Of a DNA stretch of 64,000 nucleotides, positions 1-11,590 are shown piece by piece; the first letter of the stretch is position 1; each line of letters opens with the position of its first letter. The notes under the pieces were generated by a model. That model was not told where the DNA came from. It made no database searches and saw nothing but the letters and a program-made list of their open reading frames with translations. The position numbers were made by a program, and so were the translations under genes. The stretch comes from Mesotaenium endlicherianum (Eukaryota > Streptophyta > Zygnematophyceae > Zygnematales > Mesotaeniaceae), in NCBI GenBank assembly GCA_009602735.1, contig WELA01006786.1, positions 151,580 to 215,579 of the forward strand. Reading direction: 5' to 3'.

Positions 1-66
<66 letters not shown>
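1..66. repeat. (GA)n microsatellite
   Basis: An uninterrupted run of the dinucleotide GA, about 33 units, begins at the window edge, so its true length is unknown. It is plain simple-sequence DNA with no visible function. Confidence 0.98.
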
Positions 67-68
<2 letters not shown>

Positions 69-548
69 CAAGTTGGACAGGCAGCCTGGCTCAACGAGGA
101 CAAGCACGCTGGCCCCTGGGAGCTGGCAGAATCGGATGCAGTTTCTGTTGAGCAGGCCGGCGGATCTCCAGGGGACGTGGAGCCGGCACATGGCGCACGA
201 AGATTAGGACGCAACAAGATTGAGATGCTGACGCAAAAATCGACGGCAATGGAGCCTGCACGCTGAGATGTAAGATGAGCGAACAAGGGCGGGCTAGGAT
301 CAAGGGCGTGATCTGAACGCGCAAAGACTGAAGCAATGAAGGCGCATGTGCAGATGGATCATGGCAGTTACTACTGGCTAGTGTGACATTGGAACAAGGT
401 AACAGCAATGCCGAGCGATGTCGAGCAGGCAAAGTGGTCGCGAGCAAGCGCGCAGCAGTTCAACGCCACACTTGGGCTCACGCAGAGCGTGCGCGCTCAT
501 GCACGCTCACGCTCGCGCTCACTCTCACGCTCCCACGCGCCTGCATAC
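67..548. other. Probable intron or flank of the 549-1085 gene; no gene seen
   Basis: Reading on the minus strand, this follows a donor-like CAG/GTATGC at 549/548, so it is most simply an intron of the neighbouring gene. The open frames here have biased composition and show no domain. I could not identify the next exon. Confidence 0.35.
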
Positions 549-1085
549 CTGCATCTGGTTCTTGACAACTGTCGAGGCCGCCGTGATCCGCCAGTCCACC
601 CAGCCGGGGGGGGTCACGCTGTCGTAGATGTAGAAGGTGCCGTTGATGCTGCCAAGGCTGGCAGAGGGGTCGCTGAGCTTGGGCACCTTCAGGCCCAGCC
701 GTTTTATGAAGCTGCTCGCAGAGCCTCCCAATAGCTTGCGGGAGGGGATGCCTCTGAGGGAGCCGGATGCGGAGCCGCCCGCAGGCTCCACCTGGGCCCC
801 AGCAACATCCTCGGCACCTGTGGGCTCAGGCGCCACTGCCTGCCACCAGGGCACATGGTCAGTGGAGTGCTGCTTGTGCTCCTCCACGACAGTCTCCCAC
901 AGCGACGGGATGGGATCGTGGGGCCTCCGCAGCATGAGCTCAAACGCGGCCTCCTCCTCTGCCTGTGTGGTCCCGAGGCTGACACTTGTCGTGCAAAGAG
1001 CAGCCATGACGACCAAGAAGGCGGCAGTCCTCATCCTCCACCTTCCGCCACATTCCCTGACGAGCGGCACTGTACAGGCCGCCAT
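549..1085 (-). CDS. First exon of a host gene for a predicted secreted protein of unknown function
   Basis: The minus-strand frame starts at an ATG in a strong context (ACCATGG) and encodes about 179 residues before a donor-like CAG/GTATGC at 549/548. Residues about 18-42 form a hydrophobic segment after a short basic stretch (FLVVMAALCTTSVSL), followed by an acidic part, which looks like a signal peptide. The middle is Pro/Gly/Ser-rich. The last 50 residues are better ordered (NGTFYIYDSVTPPGWVDWRI) and include an N-glycosylation sequon. I recognise no family. It is the only frame in the window with a good start, a targeting signal and a splice donor that does not belong to a mobile element, so I read it as a host gene whose other exons lie at lower coordinates or off the window. 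A chance open frame is possible. Confidence 0.5.
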
Positions 1086-2194
1086 GGTCGCAATCGATTG
1101 AGTACCAGTTGATTAGCTTAAGCCCTGGCCTACTCTAGGGCTCCGTTAGCTTCAGCTGAAACCAGAAAAAGAAGCTGATAGAGCTAGCCCTTAAGAGGGG
1201 CAGTCAATTAGAGGCTATGCGGCGCTTCTTCCCTATGAGCTTCGTCAAACGTGGTGGCCTTGCTCATTCGTTCAGTAGTGGACATCACTCTTTGTCACAG
1301 ACATTTCAATTGCATTCAACAGGAAGCTCCAAAGTTCGACATTTCAGACTAGCATGTGCCAGCAGGTGCCAGCTCTCCTTCGTGTGGGTCTGGTGCAGCT
1401 CGGTCAGAGCAGCTGGACATAATGCATTTTTTGGACAAAAGATGTACGTAATGCAACAGTACAAACGATGTGCATTGATAAACTCAAGGGGAGCTCCAGC
1501 TATTGCCCAAACGAGCGACGAACAAAGGTGAAACTAACAGTTCACGAATTACGTACCTCTCAGTACCTCTAGTCTATTTGCTTGCTCACATCCGACGAGT
1601 TAAGTGTCGTCGGTGGTGGTACGTCTTGAACAAGTGAACGAAATATTCCTCGCCGAAAGCTACACAAATGATTTGAGAACCGTAGAATCCTATCGCACGC
1701 GACCTCACATGACCTCAAAAGTACAAATCGTGGCTGTTCTTTGCATGGATCGATCCACCGGAGAAGCACTGGCATGTACCTTCGCGAGGCAATTTTCACA
1801 ATAATCTATGCTGCATTAAGATTGAGGTCCTGAAACAGTTTGCACAGCCAAGAGCTTGGTACAATAGAATCTGCAGCACCAAGACTGCACTACAGAAGGT
1901 GACAAGGAGGCAACAGAGGGAGAGTCCATGCAGGTAATAGCCAATGAGGACTTTTAGAACGTAGGTCAAACCGCATCCACACGCATTAGGAGTCAGGACT
2001 CGGGACTCAGGAGTCAGCACGCATCAGCCCTTCCGAGTACGCCAAGCAGCATTCGAGTGCACTCGAGTGCACATGAGAACGTCCAAAAACATTATGGAGA
2101 AAACTACGCCACCAGGGACCAGACATAAGACTTGTTTGAGATGGTCTCCATCATGCAGATCTTGTCAGGCCCCAGGATTCGCGTAAAACTTGAT

Positions 2195-2480
2195 GTCATT
2201 TGCTTTTTTCTAGCCTTTTTGGATGTTTTAAAATCTTGCGAAGTCGTAAACTATGCCGAAAGAAATCCTGGTCACTGGAAGCGGATGCTGCACAAAATCG
2301 AGTATTTCCTTATCTAGCTCACGGATATTTTGTTCGGATGTAATCCCCAAACACAAAGAGGTTCAAAGGAACCTTCTGAATGATATCGGATGTTCTAAAT
2401 AATCATGGGCGTCAGGTCCCCGACGTTTTCAATATTCCAACTTTTCGTCAAATCCCGGGGCCTGCTCTGGACATGAGTTA
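2195..2480. repeat. Decayed dispersed non-coding repeat, piece 1
   Basis: The order of short matches here (TTTTGGATGTTTT, then a CCGACGTTTT block, then TTTTCGTCAAATCCCGGGGC) recurs in weaker form at 22430-22620 (TTTTGGATGTTTTTG, CCGACATCCGAGG, TTTTGTCAAATCTTGGAGCC). The alignment is by eye. It may be an old non-autonomous transposon, but no termini or coding part could be defined. Confidence 0.3.
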
Positions 2481-3599
2481 ACGTCAATATCATTTGCTAC
2501 TTTGGATCTAAGCAACTCGACTTCAAAACATTATATCGCGAAAAAAACCCCACAGTCGTGAGCGTATGATACAGCGCTTTTCCATTACAAGCGACTTGAA
2601 GATCGAGGAAGTGAAAACTCGATTTCTAGGACAGAAAACTACGCCATGCCAGTCACCCAGGTGTTTTGTCCTGAGGACTTTGGGAAACCGTGACCATCTT
2701 CAGCAGCAAAACTTGCAATAGGAAAGCGTTCAGGCGTGTCCCACTCCACAACCTCAAATCTTTCCAAGAATTAAGCTTCTCACTTGCATCGACTCTCTGT
2801 GGGCAATCCAAGAAAAACTATACTTGTGATGTCACGGTGGGTGTAAGACACGTAGCGAATGTGGAAGAAGGAAAAGGAGCGCCCTTGAACTTGCCAAAAA
2901 TGGCTGGAACCTTGAAGAAACGAAGTGTTTCCGCACGCGTGAAATTACTGAAAAGTACCAATCCATGTCAAGGATTATGAAGAAATTGAGGAAATTCCGG
3001 AAAACACCATGGTCCGAATGGAATCTTCCATTTCTGAAGGTTTGAGGATGGAAAGATTCCGGAAACAATTAAAACTAACGTGCGTAATCTGCGCAATGCA
3101 CTGTAGCATGACGGTGATAGTGCATCGTCGTTCCCATAATTACAAAATCCCGCCCAGAATCTAGCCCATAACGCTGACGACTTGAAAAGGATGAAGGGAC
3201 GATAGAGAGCCGTCGATTTTTGAGATTGCCTTCGTGGTAAGGTTTTGACGTCGAGTTTCGCAAGTTTTCTTCGACTTTTCTACGATTTCGCTGTAATGGA
3301 CAAGCGCCGATACAATCCCCCATTTTGTTGTAAATTCAGTGAAGAAGATATCCTACATGTAAAATGTGTCCGATATAGAATGTTTCAGAAAAATATTTCA
3401 AATCGGGTGTTTCCTGAAACCCTTCCTGTCAGGCACATAATGTTTTCAAAATAGAAAGATCTTGTCGAATCGTCAGACCCAATGCAGATAAGGAAGTTTG
3501 CCTTCATTGTCTGACGTCGGATCCTGTAGTCGTCGTTTTTGGGACGAGTCACAAAATCGCAATGATGGATCCTGGAGGCTGCACTTTTACAGTGCTCAG

Positions 3600-3780
3600 C
3601 CTCACTGACACCTGGATTCATATAACTTTTTGGGTATTATTTGTCATTTTGGATGTTATCAAACCCGATCAAAATAAGAAGGATGTCCGGAAAAATCCAA
3701 TTTGTCGAAACAGGATGTCACATAAAGTCCGGAAATTCTTGATTTGGATGCCAAGAAATTCCAGTCATTAAATTTCGGGT
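3600..3780. repeat. Decayed dispersed non-coding repeat, piece 2
   Basis: Around the word TTTTGGATGTTAT this stretch keeps the same spacing of short matches as the piece at 2.2 kb, including a following block with GGATGTC and a final ATTCTTGATTTGG. Similarity is weak and judged by eye. Confidence 0.22.
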
Positions 3781-4430
3781 GTATTTTACCAATAGGGTAC
3801 GGGGCTCCAAGGGCTAGGCCCTAGAGGCCACGGCCTACGACTGGTCATTGCATCGTTAGTGGTCATTGACCAGGGATTAGCGGCCCATCACTCATGAGTC
3901 GGGATTCAGGAGTCGTGATTTAAGGTCCACGGATCACCGACGACTCACGAGAATTAGAATCCCTTTCACCGTGCCAGTACAAACTGCAAACCACTTCAAA
4001 CCCCTACTTTCAAGTGTAGAAGGCAAAATTTCATTTTTGAATTGACTTCAACTGAGGCTGAAACTTACTGAAAAGGACCTTAAACTTATACTTAAAGCTT
4101 AGTTATAAAGTGATGAACAAGGAGGAAGCCTCTAGGGCTCTGATTGTGCTCTATAATTTATTAGTAAATGCATTAACATTAGAAACCTTGAGTATACTTT
4201 AAATATACACTACTAGCCTCTTGTTGTTTTTTTGGTGGAATGAGGCATGGCATTCGTTATCTCAAAAGCTTTTGAAGGGGCGGATCTGCACATGTATCCA
4301 CATTTTAGGTGAAGTATTGGTACTTCTATTATGTGCTACTCTTGCTAATTTCTATTCTTATTACTTCACATCAATTCAGTTTCCACAATGTGGACATACA
4401 GCCTAATAATTCCTTCATCTCCTTGTGTAC

Positions 4431-4722
4431 ACAGGCATAGACATGAATAGTGGAAGACCTTCCAAGACGAAGTCAAGTACATTAACGATCAATGGTGGCA
4501 ATCCCGTGCTTGTGTCCCAAAACTCCAAGGGCGTTTGCATAGAGCATGAGCAAAGCATGAGCATGCAAAGAGCTAGCTATCTTAGTCTCAGTTAAGGCTG
4601 TTGTTGCTCTCTTGTGCGAGAGCTTGGTGGATTCCTTCAATGCACAATACGAGGATGCTGGGTTCTTCAATAGTGCCAAGCTCTTTGTTCCCTCTCACTA
4701 TATTGCGCCAGCAGATGGAGGA
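4431..4722 (+). pseudogene. hAT-like transposase-derived gene, upstream part (interrupted by element B)
   Basis: From about 4561 a plus-strand frame reads through the GAGGA target site (4718-4722) and would continue at 21652, with segments such as VALLCESLVDSFNAQYED and LFVPSHYIAPADGG before the site and CLEWFERLIRSF after it. The continuation ends in a hAT-type C-terminal dimerisation region, so I read this as part of a hAT transposase or a host gene derived from one, of the zinc-finger/hAT type found in plants and animals. Upstream of 4561 this frame has stops, while another frame is open from an acceptor-like CACAG at 4434, so either an intron or decay is present. Element B has split the gene. 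Family placement is from memory of motif patterns. Confidence 0.45.
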
Positions 4723-5161
4723 TGTAACGTTTCTGCTTTCGAGAGGATCTTTCCTCGATATTCAAGGAATATTTAAATGAAGTGGAAAGAAAATCTATAT
4801 ACTTGTGCAAATTGACAAATCCTCGAGAAAGCGAAAATGAAAACTAACGTAGAATGTATGCTTGTGAGAGTTGCACTCACAATGACGTGAGGCACTGGAA
4901 TGCTTCGAGTCACCACCTAGGGCACTGGTTCATGTCAACGAAAACAGGCGAAGGGGTACGATCCATTTTGGCTGAATGCTCGAAACGCGCCGTTTGGCCG
5001 TTTGGAGACTTTTCAACGGCTTCCGAAAAACCGTTTCGCGCCGAACGGGCGTTCTCGCGTTCCCGCGACTTTCCGAAAAGTCGCGACTGTTTGCGGAGTC
5101 GCGTGCACAATCTTTCGTCATGAACCGGTGGTTATAAAAACTACTTTGGCCAATCGGTTAG
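4723..5161 (-). repeat. 3' LTR of element B, outer part
   Basis: This matches the first 440 or so plus-strand bases of the LTR at 20745-21646, including the AT-rich segment after TGTAACGTTTC and the CG-rich palindromic stretch with AAGTCGCGACT. Similarity stops at 5161, inside the tRNA-like segment of the LTR, where fragment D begins with TGTCGCGAC. Confidence 0.88.
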
Positions 5162-6661
5162 TGTCGCGACTACTATCCGTTTGACGGTGCCGCACGCGCA
5201 GCGCAAGCTACGGCCACCTAGGTACGGAAAGTCAACGTTGACTCACCGACCACTTGACTGATTACATCGCAGTCAGCGGTTATGTCATCGTCAAGACCAC
5301 TGGCAAGGGGTCAATGTCAATGTGCCCCACACCCAGGGATGGGGGAGGTTTTGACAGCATAGACAACCGCGAGGCTAGAAGCTGGGGATCAGTGATGAGC
5401 CGCCCAGCAGGTACCAAGTCAGGCATTGTGTGACTGGCACATCAAGCCAGGTCATGGCCGCAATGCCAAGATAGGTTACGGCCACCCGGTTGGGAATTTT
5501 GAGCAAGTGGCATTTGCTTGTACACGCCGCTCAGGAGTTCTTAGCCATGAGCCAATTAGGCGTGACTGCCAGCTGAGAAGCTAAGCAGCCACGCGCGACA
5601 GGCACGAGGTGTGCATGCATGCTGAGTGACTACGAGTTTGAGTTGAGCATGGCTAGGCAAAAGCAACATGCAGCTAAGCTTTGTGACTAAGCACGGCATT
5701 CTCAAAAGATGACGTTGTGTGGTGCCTGCGAAAGGCACGAATCTTGCCTGAGACATGTCACTCTCACGCACTTTTGCCAAGAAGCAAAAGGAGCAGAAGG
5801 AGCAGAAGGAAGGAGAAGAAGGGCGCGAAGAAGATGAAGGAGTTCCCAAGGCCATTGGAGAGCCGAGGCCCCACGCTTCTGCCGACGCTGAAGATTCTTC
5901 TCAGTGTATCATAGATAAGTTAGGATTGTAGGAGTTCCCAAGAGGGAATCTCACTGTTGAACTACAGAATAGAATCTGCTAGGAGATTAGCAGAGATTCG
6001 GCCGAACGCCACAAGTGTGTGTGAAGCAGCCTTAAAATGGTGAGTTGTGTGTTAGTTTCCAAGTTCTCAGAAGTCGCATTCGCATCTCGAAGAGAGAGGG
6101 TAGTATTGGCAGATAAAGCTCTCAGTAAAGAACTGAGTGAGCCTACCCTGGCAGTGAAGAATTATTAAGGCGCGGTGTTATGTGAAGAGCTTGACCCAGG
6201 CCAGCATAGACGTGTAGTTTCAGAGTTTTGTAAGCTGTGACTTTGTGAAAGTTAAGCGAAAGCCTGAAGGGCGATTTTCTCTGAATCTGACGTTGTATGT
6301 CAAGCTGCTTAGAGTATGATTTCTGCAAACTACAATTTGCTTGCCTGTGAACCCAAGAACCTTAAGGCATAAAGCCTATGTGGAAGTAAGAGACTTCCGT
6401 CCTACTTCTGAGAACTTGGGTTCTGTGGTTCAGGTGAATAAAAATTCCCAAGCAAATTGGGGATTGAGGCCTGTGAGGGCTGCCGGTGCTCAACCTGGAA
6501 GGGGACCCGAAGAAATTCAATTGTACATGCGGTTGAGGAGTGGAAGACTCTACTACCCTGTGGAGCCTGCGGAAGGTTCTGATTCAAGCCAGAGTCCACG
6601 AGGAAGTGAGATATCTGAGCGCACGGATAACTTGTGGAGTGAGCAACCGTCGGGACACGAG
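5162..6661 (+). mobile_element. Fragment of another LTR retrotransposon (family D): probable LTR, leader and gag start
   Basis: Sequence unlike A, B or C begins at 5162 with TGTCGCGAC, a plausible LTR start, exactly where the B LTR stops. The stretch has no coding content until about 6341, where a plus-strand frame runs to 6661 with a basic RLRSGRLYYP motif of the kind seen near the start of Gypsy gag proteins (compare TRSGRAYHPYYEG in element C2). The fragment ends where A2 starts. Its far part is absent from the window. I could not fix an LTR end or primer site, so the assignment rests on position, the TG start and the gag-like motif. Confidence 0.42.
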
Positions 6662-7379
6662 TGAAATGAATCGACTTACCAAATAGGCGATTAACAATTA
6701 CTAAAGATCTTTATATCAGCAAGTAATCTTTATGGTATTTTCCGTTAACTGGTTAAACGGCAAAGGACAACACACTAGCGGTGAATAATATTCGTCAGTC
6801 AAATGCGAGTAAACTAGCATCAATAATGCAATCAGTAAACTCATACATAAGCAAGGTTAGAAGACAGTGCGTATCAATGGCTTCTCGCCTTGGATTCAGA
6901 TCTCTCTCAGTAAGCTGTACAAGAGAGTTGGCCTCGTTTCCAAATGCCGAACTCGAGAGCAATCCTAGTATATGTACATGGAATGAGTTTACTGTTCAAC
7001 GGCAAGTGCGATGGCACCACCTACCCGGGAGTTAACCACGTTGGTAGGACCTCGGTTAACCAAATCCACCACCATCTACCATCATCCCGAATCGCCATCC
7101 ATCCTAGGGATGTCATCTGGCCATTCATCTAGCACACCACACTTAGATGCATATCTAGGCAGTTCGCTGCTACCGAGTACAAAAGTCAGTTGGCTGTCAA
7201 AGAATGTGTCAGCAAGCTGACTTAAGTCGACTTCAGCCTGCTGCTTCCGGCTGAGTCATTAAACTGATTATTATATAAAGTCCAGCAGGCTCAATACTAC
7301 ATAAAGTTCAGCAGACTGAACATAACTAACTATTATATTTAAATGAATATTATATCTACCAATATACTGATTCATTACA
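6662..7379 (-). repeat. 3' LTR of A2
   Basis: This 718-base repeat matches the A1 LTRs in reverse orientation, starting TGAAATGAATCGAC and ending GATTCATTACA on the plus strand. The purine tract (AAGTTGGAGGGAT on the minus strand) adjoins it at 7380. Confidence 0.93.
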
Positions 7380-7397
7380 ATCCCTCCAACTTAACTT

Positions 7398-7414
7398 GTT
7401 GTCGCCTCGACAAC
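7398..7414 (-). other. Conserved stem-loop next to the purine tract (A2)
   Basis: GTTGTCG-CCT-CGACAAC is a perfect 7-base-pair inverted repeat with a 3-base loop. The same 17 bases recur at the same place in A1 (40587-40603) and A5 (45173-45189), in A4 only half is kept. Confidence 0.6.
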
Positions 7415-7533
7415 ATTAAACTGCAGAAGTGTCTGGTCAGGGAACTGAACCTGCCCAGCTTCCCCCACTAACTGCCTCTTTAGCCTGTCACCTAGGAGGT
7501 TGTTCCTACGGCTTCAGGATCGGGAGACTGAGA

Positions 7534-9171
7534 TCAGGACCTAGATCTGGACAGCCCTCTAGGTCTGTCAACTGGTCTTCTAAAGAACCCCGTTTGTTCT
7601 AAAGTTGGACCCCGAGGACAACGAAGGATGGTAGCCTGCTCTTCACCCACCTGGGTGTTGATCCCCACATAGACAGGCATTCCAGTAGGATGTTGAAATA
7701 CATTGGCAAGAGGTACATGTCCCTGAGCGAAGGGAGAGGCCGGCATACCTCTGGCCCACCCACGTGTCCCTCTTCTGGCACCCCTGCCCTCTGGGGATTT
7801 CTGCCTGTTTCTGCTGCCAAGTACAGTCAGATCAGCTTCTTTCCCTGCTTGGGCAGGTGGGCTGGGGAAGCGAGTGCGGGGTCCAGTTGCCTCCATGACC
7901 GGGATCACGTTCCATATACCTGATCTTGGTTCCTTAGAAAGTGCTCCTGCCTGCCTCTGGGTATCCTGAGTACCCGCTCCTGATGCTTCTTCTCTGCCTT
8001 GTTTTTCTTCCTCACCCTCCTCATCCACCTCTTCTGAGAGAGTAGGAGTCTCGTCCACTAAGTCGTCCTGCTCCCTGGTAGACATGGAGTAGTCTACTGA
8101 CCTCCCTTTCTTAGGGCGCGCTGGAGGTTGCTTGGCCTTCAGCCTGCTGATATCTATCCGGCCTGCATTCTTCGCCCATTTGACAAAGGCATGCTTTCCC
8201 TTAGAGAAGTAGTCTCTCCCCCTCCTCCTGTGCTCTTTGATCTCTGCATTCATATTGCTCAGGCAGCCATTCAGCCTGGGGTCCCAAGGGGCAATGTGAG
8301 GTGGTAGGATGAGGTAGCCGTCTAGGCCATAGTGGAAATTGTGTGATTGGGCTCGGTCACACTCCTGCTTTTTGTTTGTGACGGTCATCCACCTCCAGTC
8401 TGTTGGCTGCTGGTAGTACTGGGGTCCATGCTCAACCTTCCTCAGTTTACACGGAAACCAGTGGGGAGAGAACATCTGCTGTCCTGCTTCCCTGGCCAAG
8501 TACTCCCAGCTCCTTCTCTCAACTTCATTGTAAGCTGGCAGTAGTGTGAGGTAGAATAGCGTATCCTTAAAGCTATCGGGCCGCATGCTCACCATGCTGA
8601 TGATTCTCTGATCTCCCACTATTCCCGATATTGGGACTGGCTTGCTCTCCGAATCATCTGCGAGGTACCGGGCCTGCTCCTCTGCTGTATAGCCCACCAT
8701 CTTGGCATAGTCCTCGTATAGATCCACACCAGTGTGTGTCTCAATGTACCTATCCAGTGCTGCAGTTCCTTCCCTTTGTAACAATGTTGTCTGTTCCAGC
8801 TTGTTGATCTCCTGGGCTGCCAGCAATGCTTCCTTCAGGTTATCAAAGTTTTGGCCCCCCACCACAGTATACCTGTAAGTGGCTAAGCTCTTCTGCCTGT
8901 CCGCTTCAGCCTTTTTCCTTCTCTCCTCCTCTGCCGCTGCCGCTTCTTCTTGTTGTTTCTTCTGTCTCTCCTCCTCAGCTTTCCTGAGGCTTTCCGCTTC
9001 CTGATCCTTCTTCCTTTGTGCTTCTTCTGCCGCCTCTTGTTGTTTGCGGACCCTTTCTTGTTCTAACCTGGTGTGGGACATCGCCGCCAGCTCCTTCTGG
9101 CATTGCTCCATTGTCCTCCTGGCTTCTTCTGCCTCGCGCTTTCTGTCCTCCTTTTGTGTGGTGAGAGCCAT
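7534..9171 (-). CDS. ORF3 of A2, accessory protein of unknown function
   Basis: This open frame lies between the chromodomain and the 3' LTR of A2 and encodes about 545 residues closely matching ORF3 of A1. The start is set at the ATG one or two bases after a conserved acceptor-like TACATGTGCAG, by analogy with A1. The N-terminal 100 residues are Lys/Glu/Gln/Ala-rich and strongly coiled-coil-like. A globular-looking middle region follows (YRYTVVGGQNFDNLKEAL, DYAKMVGY, SPHWFPCKLRK, YGLDGYLILPPHIAPWDPRL, YFSKGKHAFVKWAKNAGR), then an acidic patch and a Pro/Arg/Ser-rich tail containing GMPVYVG and FRRPVDRPRG. No transmembrane segment or zinc site is evident. I do not recognise the family. Confidence 0.75.
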   Translation of the reverse strand: MALTTQKEDRKREAEEARRTMEQCQKELAAMSHTRLEQERVRKQQEAAEEAQRKKDQEAESLRKAEEERQKKQQEEAAAAEEERRKKAEADRQKSLATYRYTVVGGQNFDNLKEALLAAQEINKLEQTTLLQREGTAALDRYIETHTGVDLYEDYAKMVGYTAEEQARYLADDSESKPVPISGIVGDQRIISMVSMRPDSFKDTLFYLTLLPAYNEVERRSWEYLAREAGQQMFSPHWFPCKLRKVEHGPQYYQQPTDWRWMTVTNKKQECDRAQSHNFHYGLDGYLILPPHIAPWDPRLNGCLSNMNAEIKEHRRRGRDYFSKGKHAFVKWAKNAGRIDISRLKAKQPPARPKKGRSVDYSMSTREQDDLVDETPTLSEEVDEEGEEEKQGREEASGAGTQDTQRQAGALSKEPRSGIWNVIPVMEATGPRTRFPSPPAQAGKEADLTVLGSRNRQKSPEGRGARRGTRGWARGMPASPFAQGHVPLANVFQHPTGMPVYVGINTQVGEEQATILRCPRGPTLEQTGFFRRPVDRPRGLSRSRS

Positions 9172-9685
9172 TCTGCACATGTAACCAGGGAACAAGTTAG
9201 TAGGATATCGACCTTTGTCATAGGAGTTGCAGGAAGGGAGTAAGTTCGTATTAGTATGGTATATTCGTTCCTGTTTACCTTACAGGGTGGTTGCTAGGAG
9301 TTGACGTAGTTGCAATGCGCTAGACATGAATGTATGAATGTGTTTTCAGATGTGTTAAGTGATGTATTGCTATGCGAGGCCCTTTTTCCTTCAGCCCAAG
9401 GTGCTTTATGTGGGCCAGGCTGTCCCCTCTGTCACTATGCTGACGCTTAGGATTCACATAACCGTCCCATCTGTTGCTATGCTGACACTTAGGGTTCACA
9501 TAACTGTCCCTTTCTCGCTCTCGCACACTAACTGTCATACATTTTCCCCTCCAACTTAAATGGAGACAGGACCTCCTGTCACCTTCCCGTGTCAAATGAA
9601 ATGATCGTTAGGGAGGGGCTCCAGCCGCCCGAAGGTGGAATCGTTTCAACGCCCCTTTGGCATTAGTCAAATGGTCTTTTAATTC

Positions 9686-11590
9686 CTAAGTGTCCCCAGA
9701 GGCATCGTAACCCTTCCATCGAATGAGGTACTTCATGACATATTTAGACGATCGACGGACCGAGCGCGCGTCTAAAATCTCCTCAACCTCATATTCCTCG
9801 GGGTCGCCGTCCCGGACAGCGGGGACCGGTCCCGATTGGACAGGTAACCGACCTGTAAACAGTGTATCACCTTTGATGTATGGTTCCAGGAAGGAGACAT
9901 TAAAGACCGGGTGACCCTTGTATTCGGCTGACTTGTTAAGTTTGTAAGCATTCTGACCGACGTGACGCACCACCAAATATGGACCGACCCAGACCGGGCC
10001 AAGCTTTTTCTTGACCACACCAGGGAGGTACGAGTGCTGAGAATGCAGTTTTACTAAATCGCCCTTAGAAAATGTCAGCTCTCGACGGTGTTGATTAGCG
10101 TATTTTTGTTGGGTTTCTTGGGCTTTGTGCAGGTTTTGTTGGACTTCTGACAGGGTGTCAGCAAACTCCTGAGTCAACTGGAGGGAGGCCGAATTGTCGA
10201 TCCCTTCAGGGTCAGTTAAAGACTCCCCCAGTACATCTAAAGGAGACTTAGGGACTCTACCCAGGCTGAGTTCAAAAGGAGTCTTGCCCGTTGACGCGTG
10301 CACCGCACTGTTGACCGCAAACTGGATTTGAGGTAACAGGTCATCCCAATTATCTTGCTTTTGGTCAATATAGGCTCTCAGTACTTCTTGCAGAACTCGG
10401 TTAGTTCTTTCAGTCTGCCCATCAATCTGAGGATGGTTTGCTGTGCTGAGCAGCTGCCTGACTCCCATTAACCCCATTAAAGCCCTCCAGAACTTAGAGG
10501 TAAATTTCGAGTCTCTGTTGGAGATCATATTAGAGGGTAGCCCATGTTGGCATACTACATGGTTGTAGAACTGTCTCACTGTTTTGAGTGCAGTTACTTT
10601 GACAATTATGGGGATAAAAATGACCATTTTTGTCAGTTTATCCACGACTACCAGTATCGAATCATGCCCATTGGCAGTTCGTGGCAGTGTGACCACCCAA
10701 TCCATGGATATTGTTTCCCAGCGGCCAGCTGGGACGGGCAGCGGTTGTAAGAGGCCCCTCGGTGGTGTGTGCCTAGACTTATTCTTTTGACACTGGTCAC
10801 AGGACTTACCGTATTTCAAGACCTCCCGAGGTAAACCCTCCCAATGATAATGTTTTGCCAGTTTGCCAACAGTCTTGGCCTGCCCCAAATGCCCACCCAG
10901 TAAACTGTCATGTGCTTGACTCAATAAAAGGGACCTTATTTCCAAGTTATTAAAACTGACCAGCTTCAGCCTGCCTGAAGTGGTTTCAGTCACCCAGACC
11001 CCTCCCTTAAGCTTATACTCGAGTGCAGTAGCACGACACACACCAGTAGTGGGGCTGGGCTCAAATGTTGGGTCAGAAAGGTAGGCTTTCCTAAGTTGTT
11101 CAAGGAAGGACTTTTTCACCTTTAGTGAAGTGAGTGCACACAGGCATTTATCTACAGCATGCTGACTAAAGTTCCTTTCTTGCAAGTCAGGTCTTCTAGA
11201 GAGTGCATCAGCAGGATTCAACTTCCCTGGTTTGTAGTCAATCTGGACTTGAAACTGCTCCAGCATCTGGCTCCAGCGGTTCTCCCTCCTCGACATCTTG
11301 GACTTTTTCGGAAAGTGAGTCAGAGCTAGATGATTTGTAATCACCTTAAAAGCTTTACCATGTAAGTATGCTCTCCACTGTTTGAGCACATGAATGATAG
11401 CTAGCAGCTCTTTATCATGCACTGAGTAATTAATCTCCGCTGGATTAAATTTCATCCTCGTACAACACAGGATGCCACTCCTGCCGTACCTTACCATCCT
11501 TCGTGGTTTTGTCAACAGGATGCAACAAAATAGCACCCATGGCAAAGTCAGAGGCATCAGTGACCACCTGCACCGGTTTGCTGGGGTCAT
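9686..11590 (-). pseudogene. RNase H, integrase and chromodomain region of A2
   Basis: In element order this region shows the end of RNase H ([16 protein letters not shown]), an HHCC zinc-binding integrase head (CDQCQKNKS), a DDE core with the [13 protein letters not shown] block, a GPY/F-type region ([17 protein letters not shown]) and a chromodomain ending [19 protein letters not shown]. It matches the A1 polyprotein closely. It forms the 3' half of a broken pol gene. Confidence 0.88.

Larger units (their letters stand above)
1086..4430. other. Non-coding stretch with decayed repeat pieces
   Basis: No open frame here has recognisable domains or good codon structure. Visible structure includes direct and inverted GACTCAGGAGTCA-like motifs near 1990-2020 and 3895-3930, a palindromic CGAGTGCACTCGAGTGCA near 2054, and a short inverted repeat CTGGTCA/TGACCAG around 3840-3873. 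Parts of 2.2-2.5 kb and 3.6-3.78 kb resemble each other and resemble 22.43-22.62 kb (listed separately). The last 400 bases are AT-rich and end in a pyrimidine tract plus CACAG near 4434, an acceptor-like site before the hAT-like coding sequence. Confidence 0.5.

Noticed and set aside
2690-2980. Short open frames in the 1.1-4.4 kb stretch as genes
   Set aside because: No domain, no good start context, no repeat of the frame elsewhere; lengths are as expected by chance.
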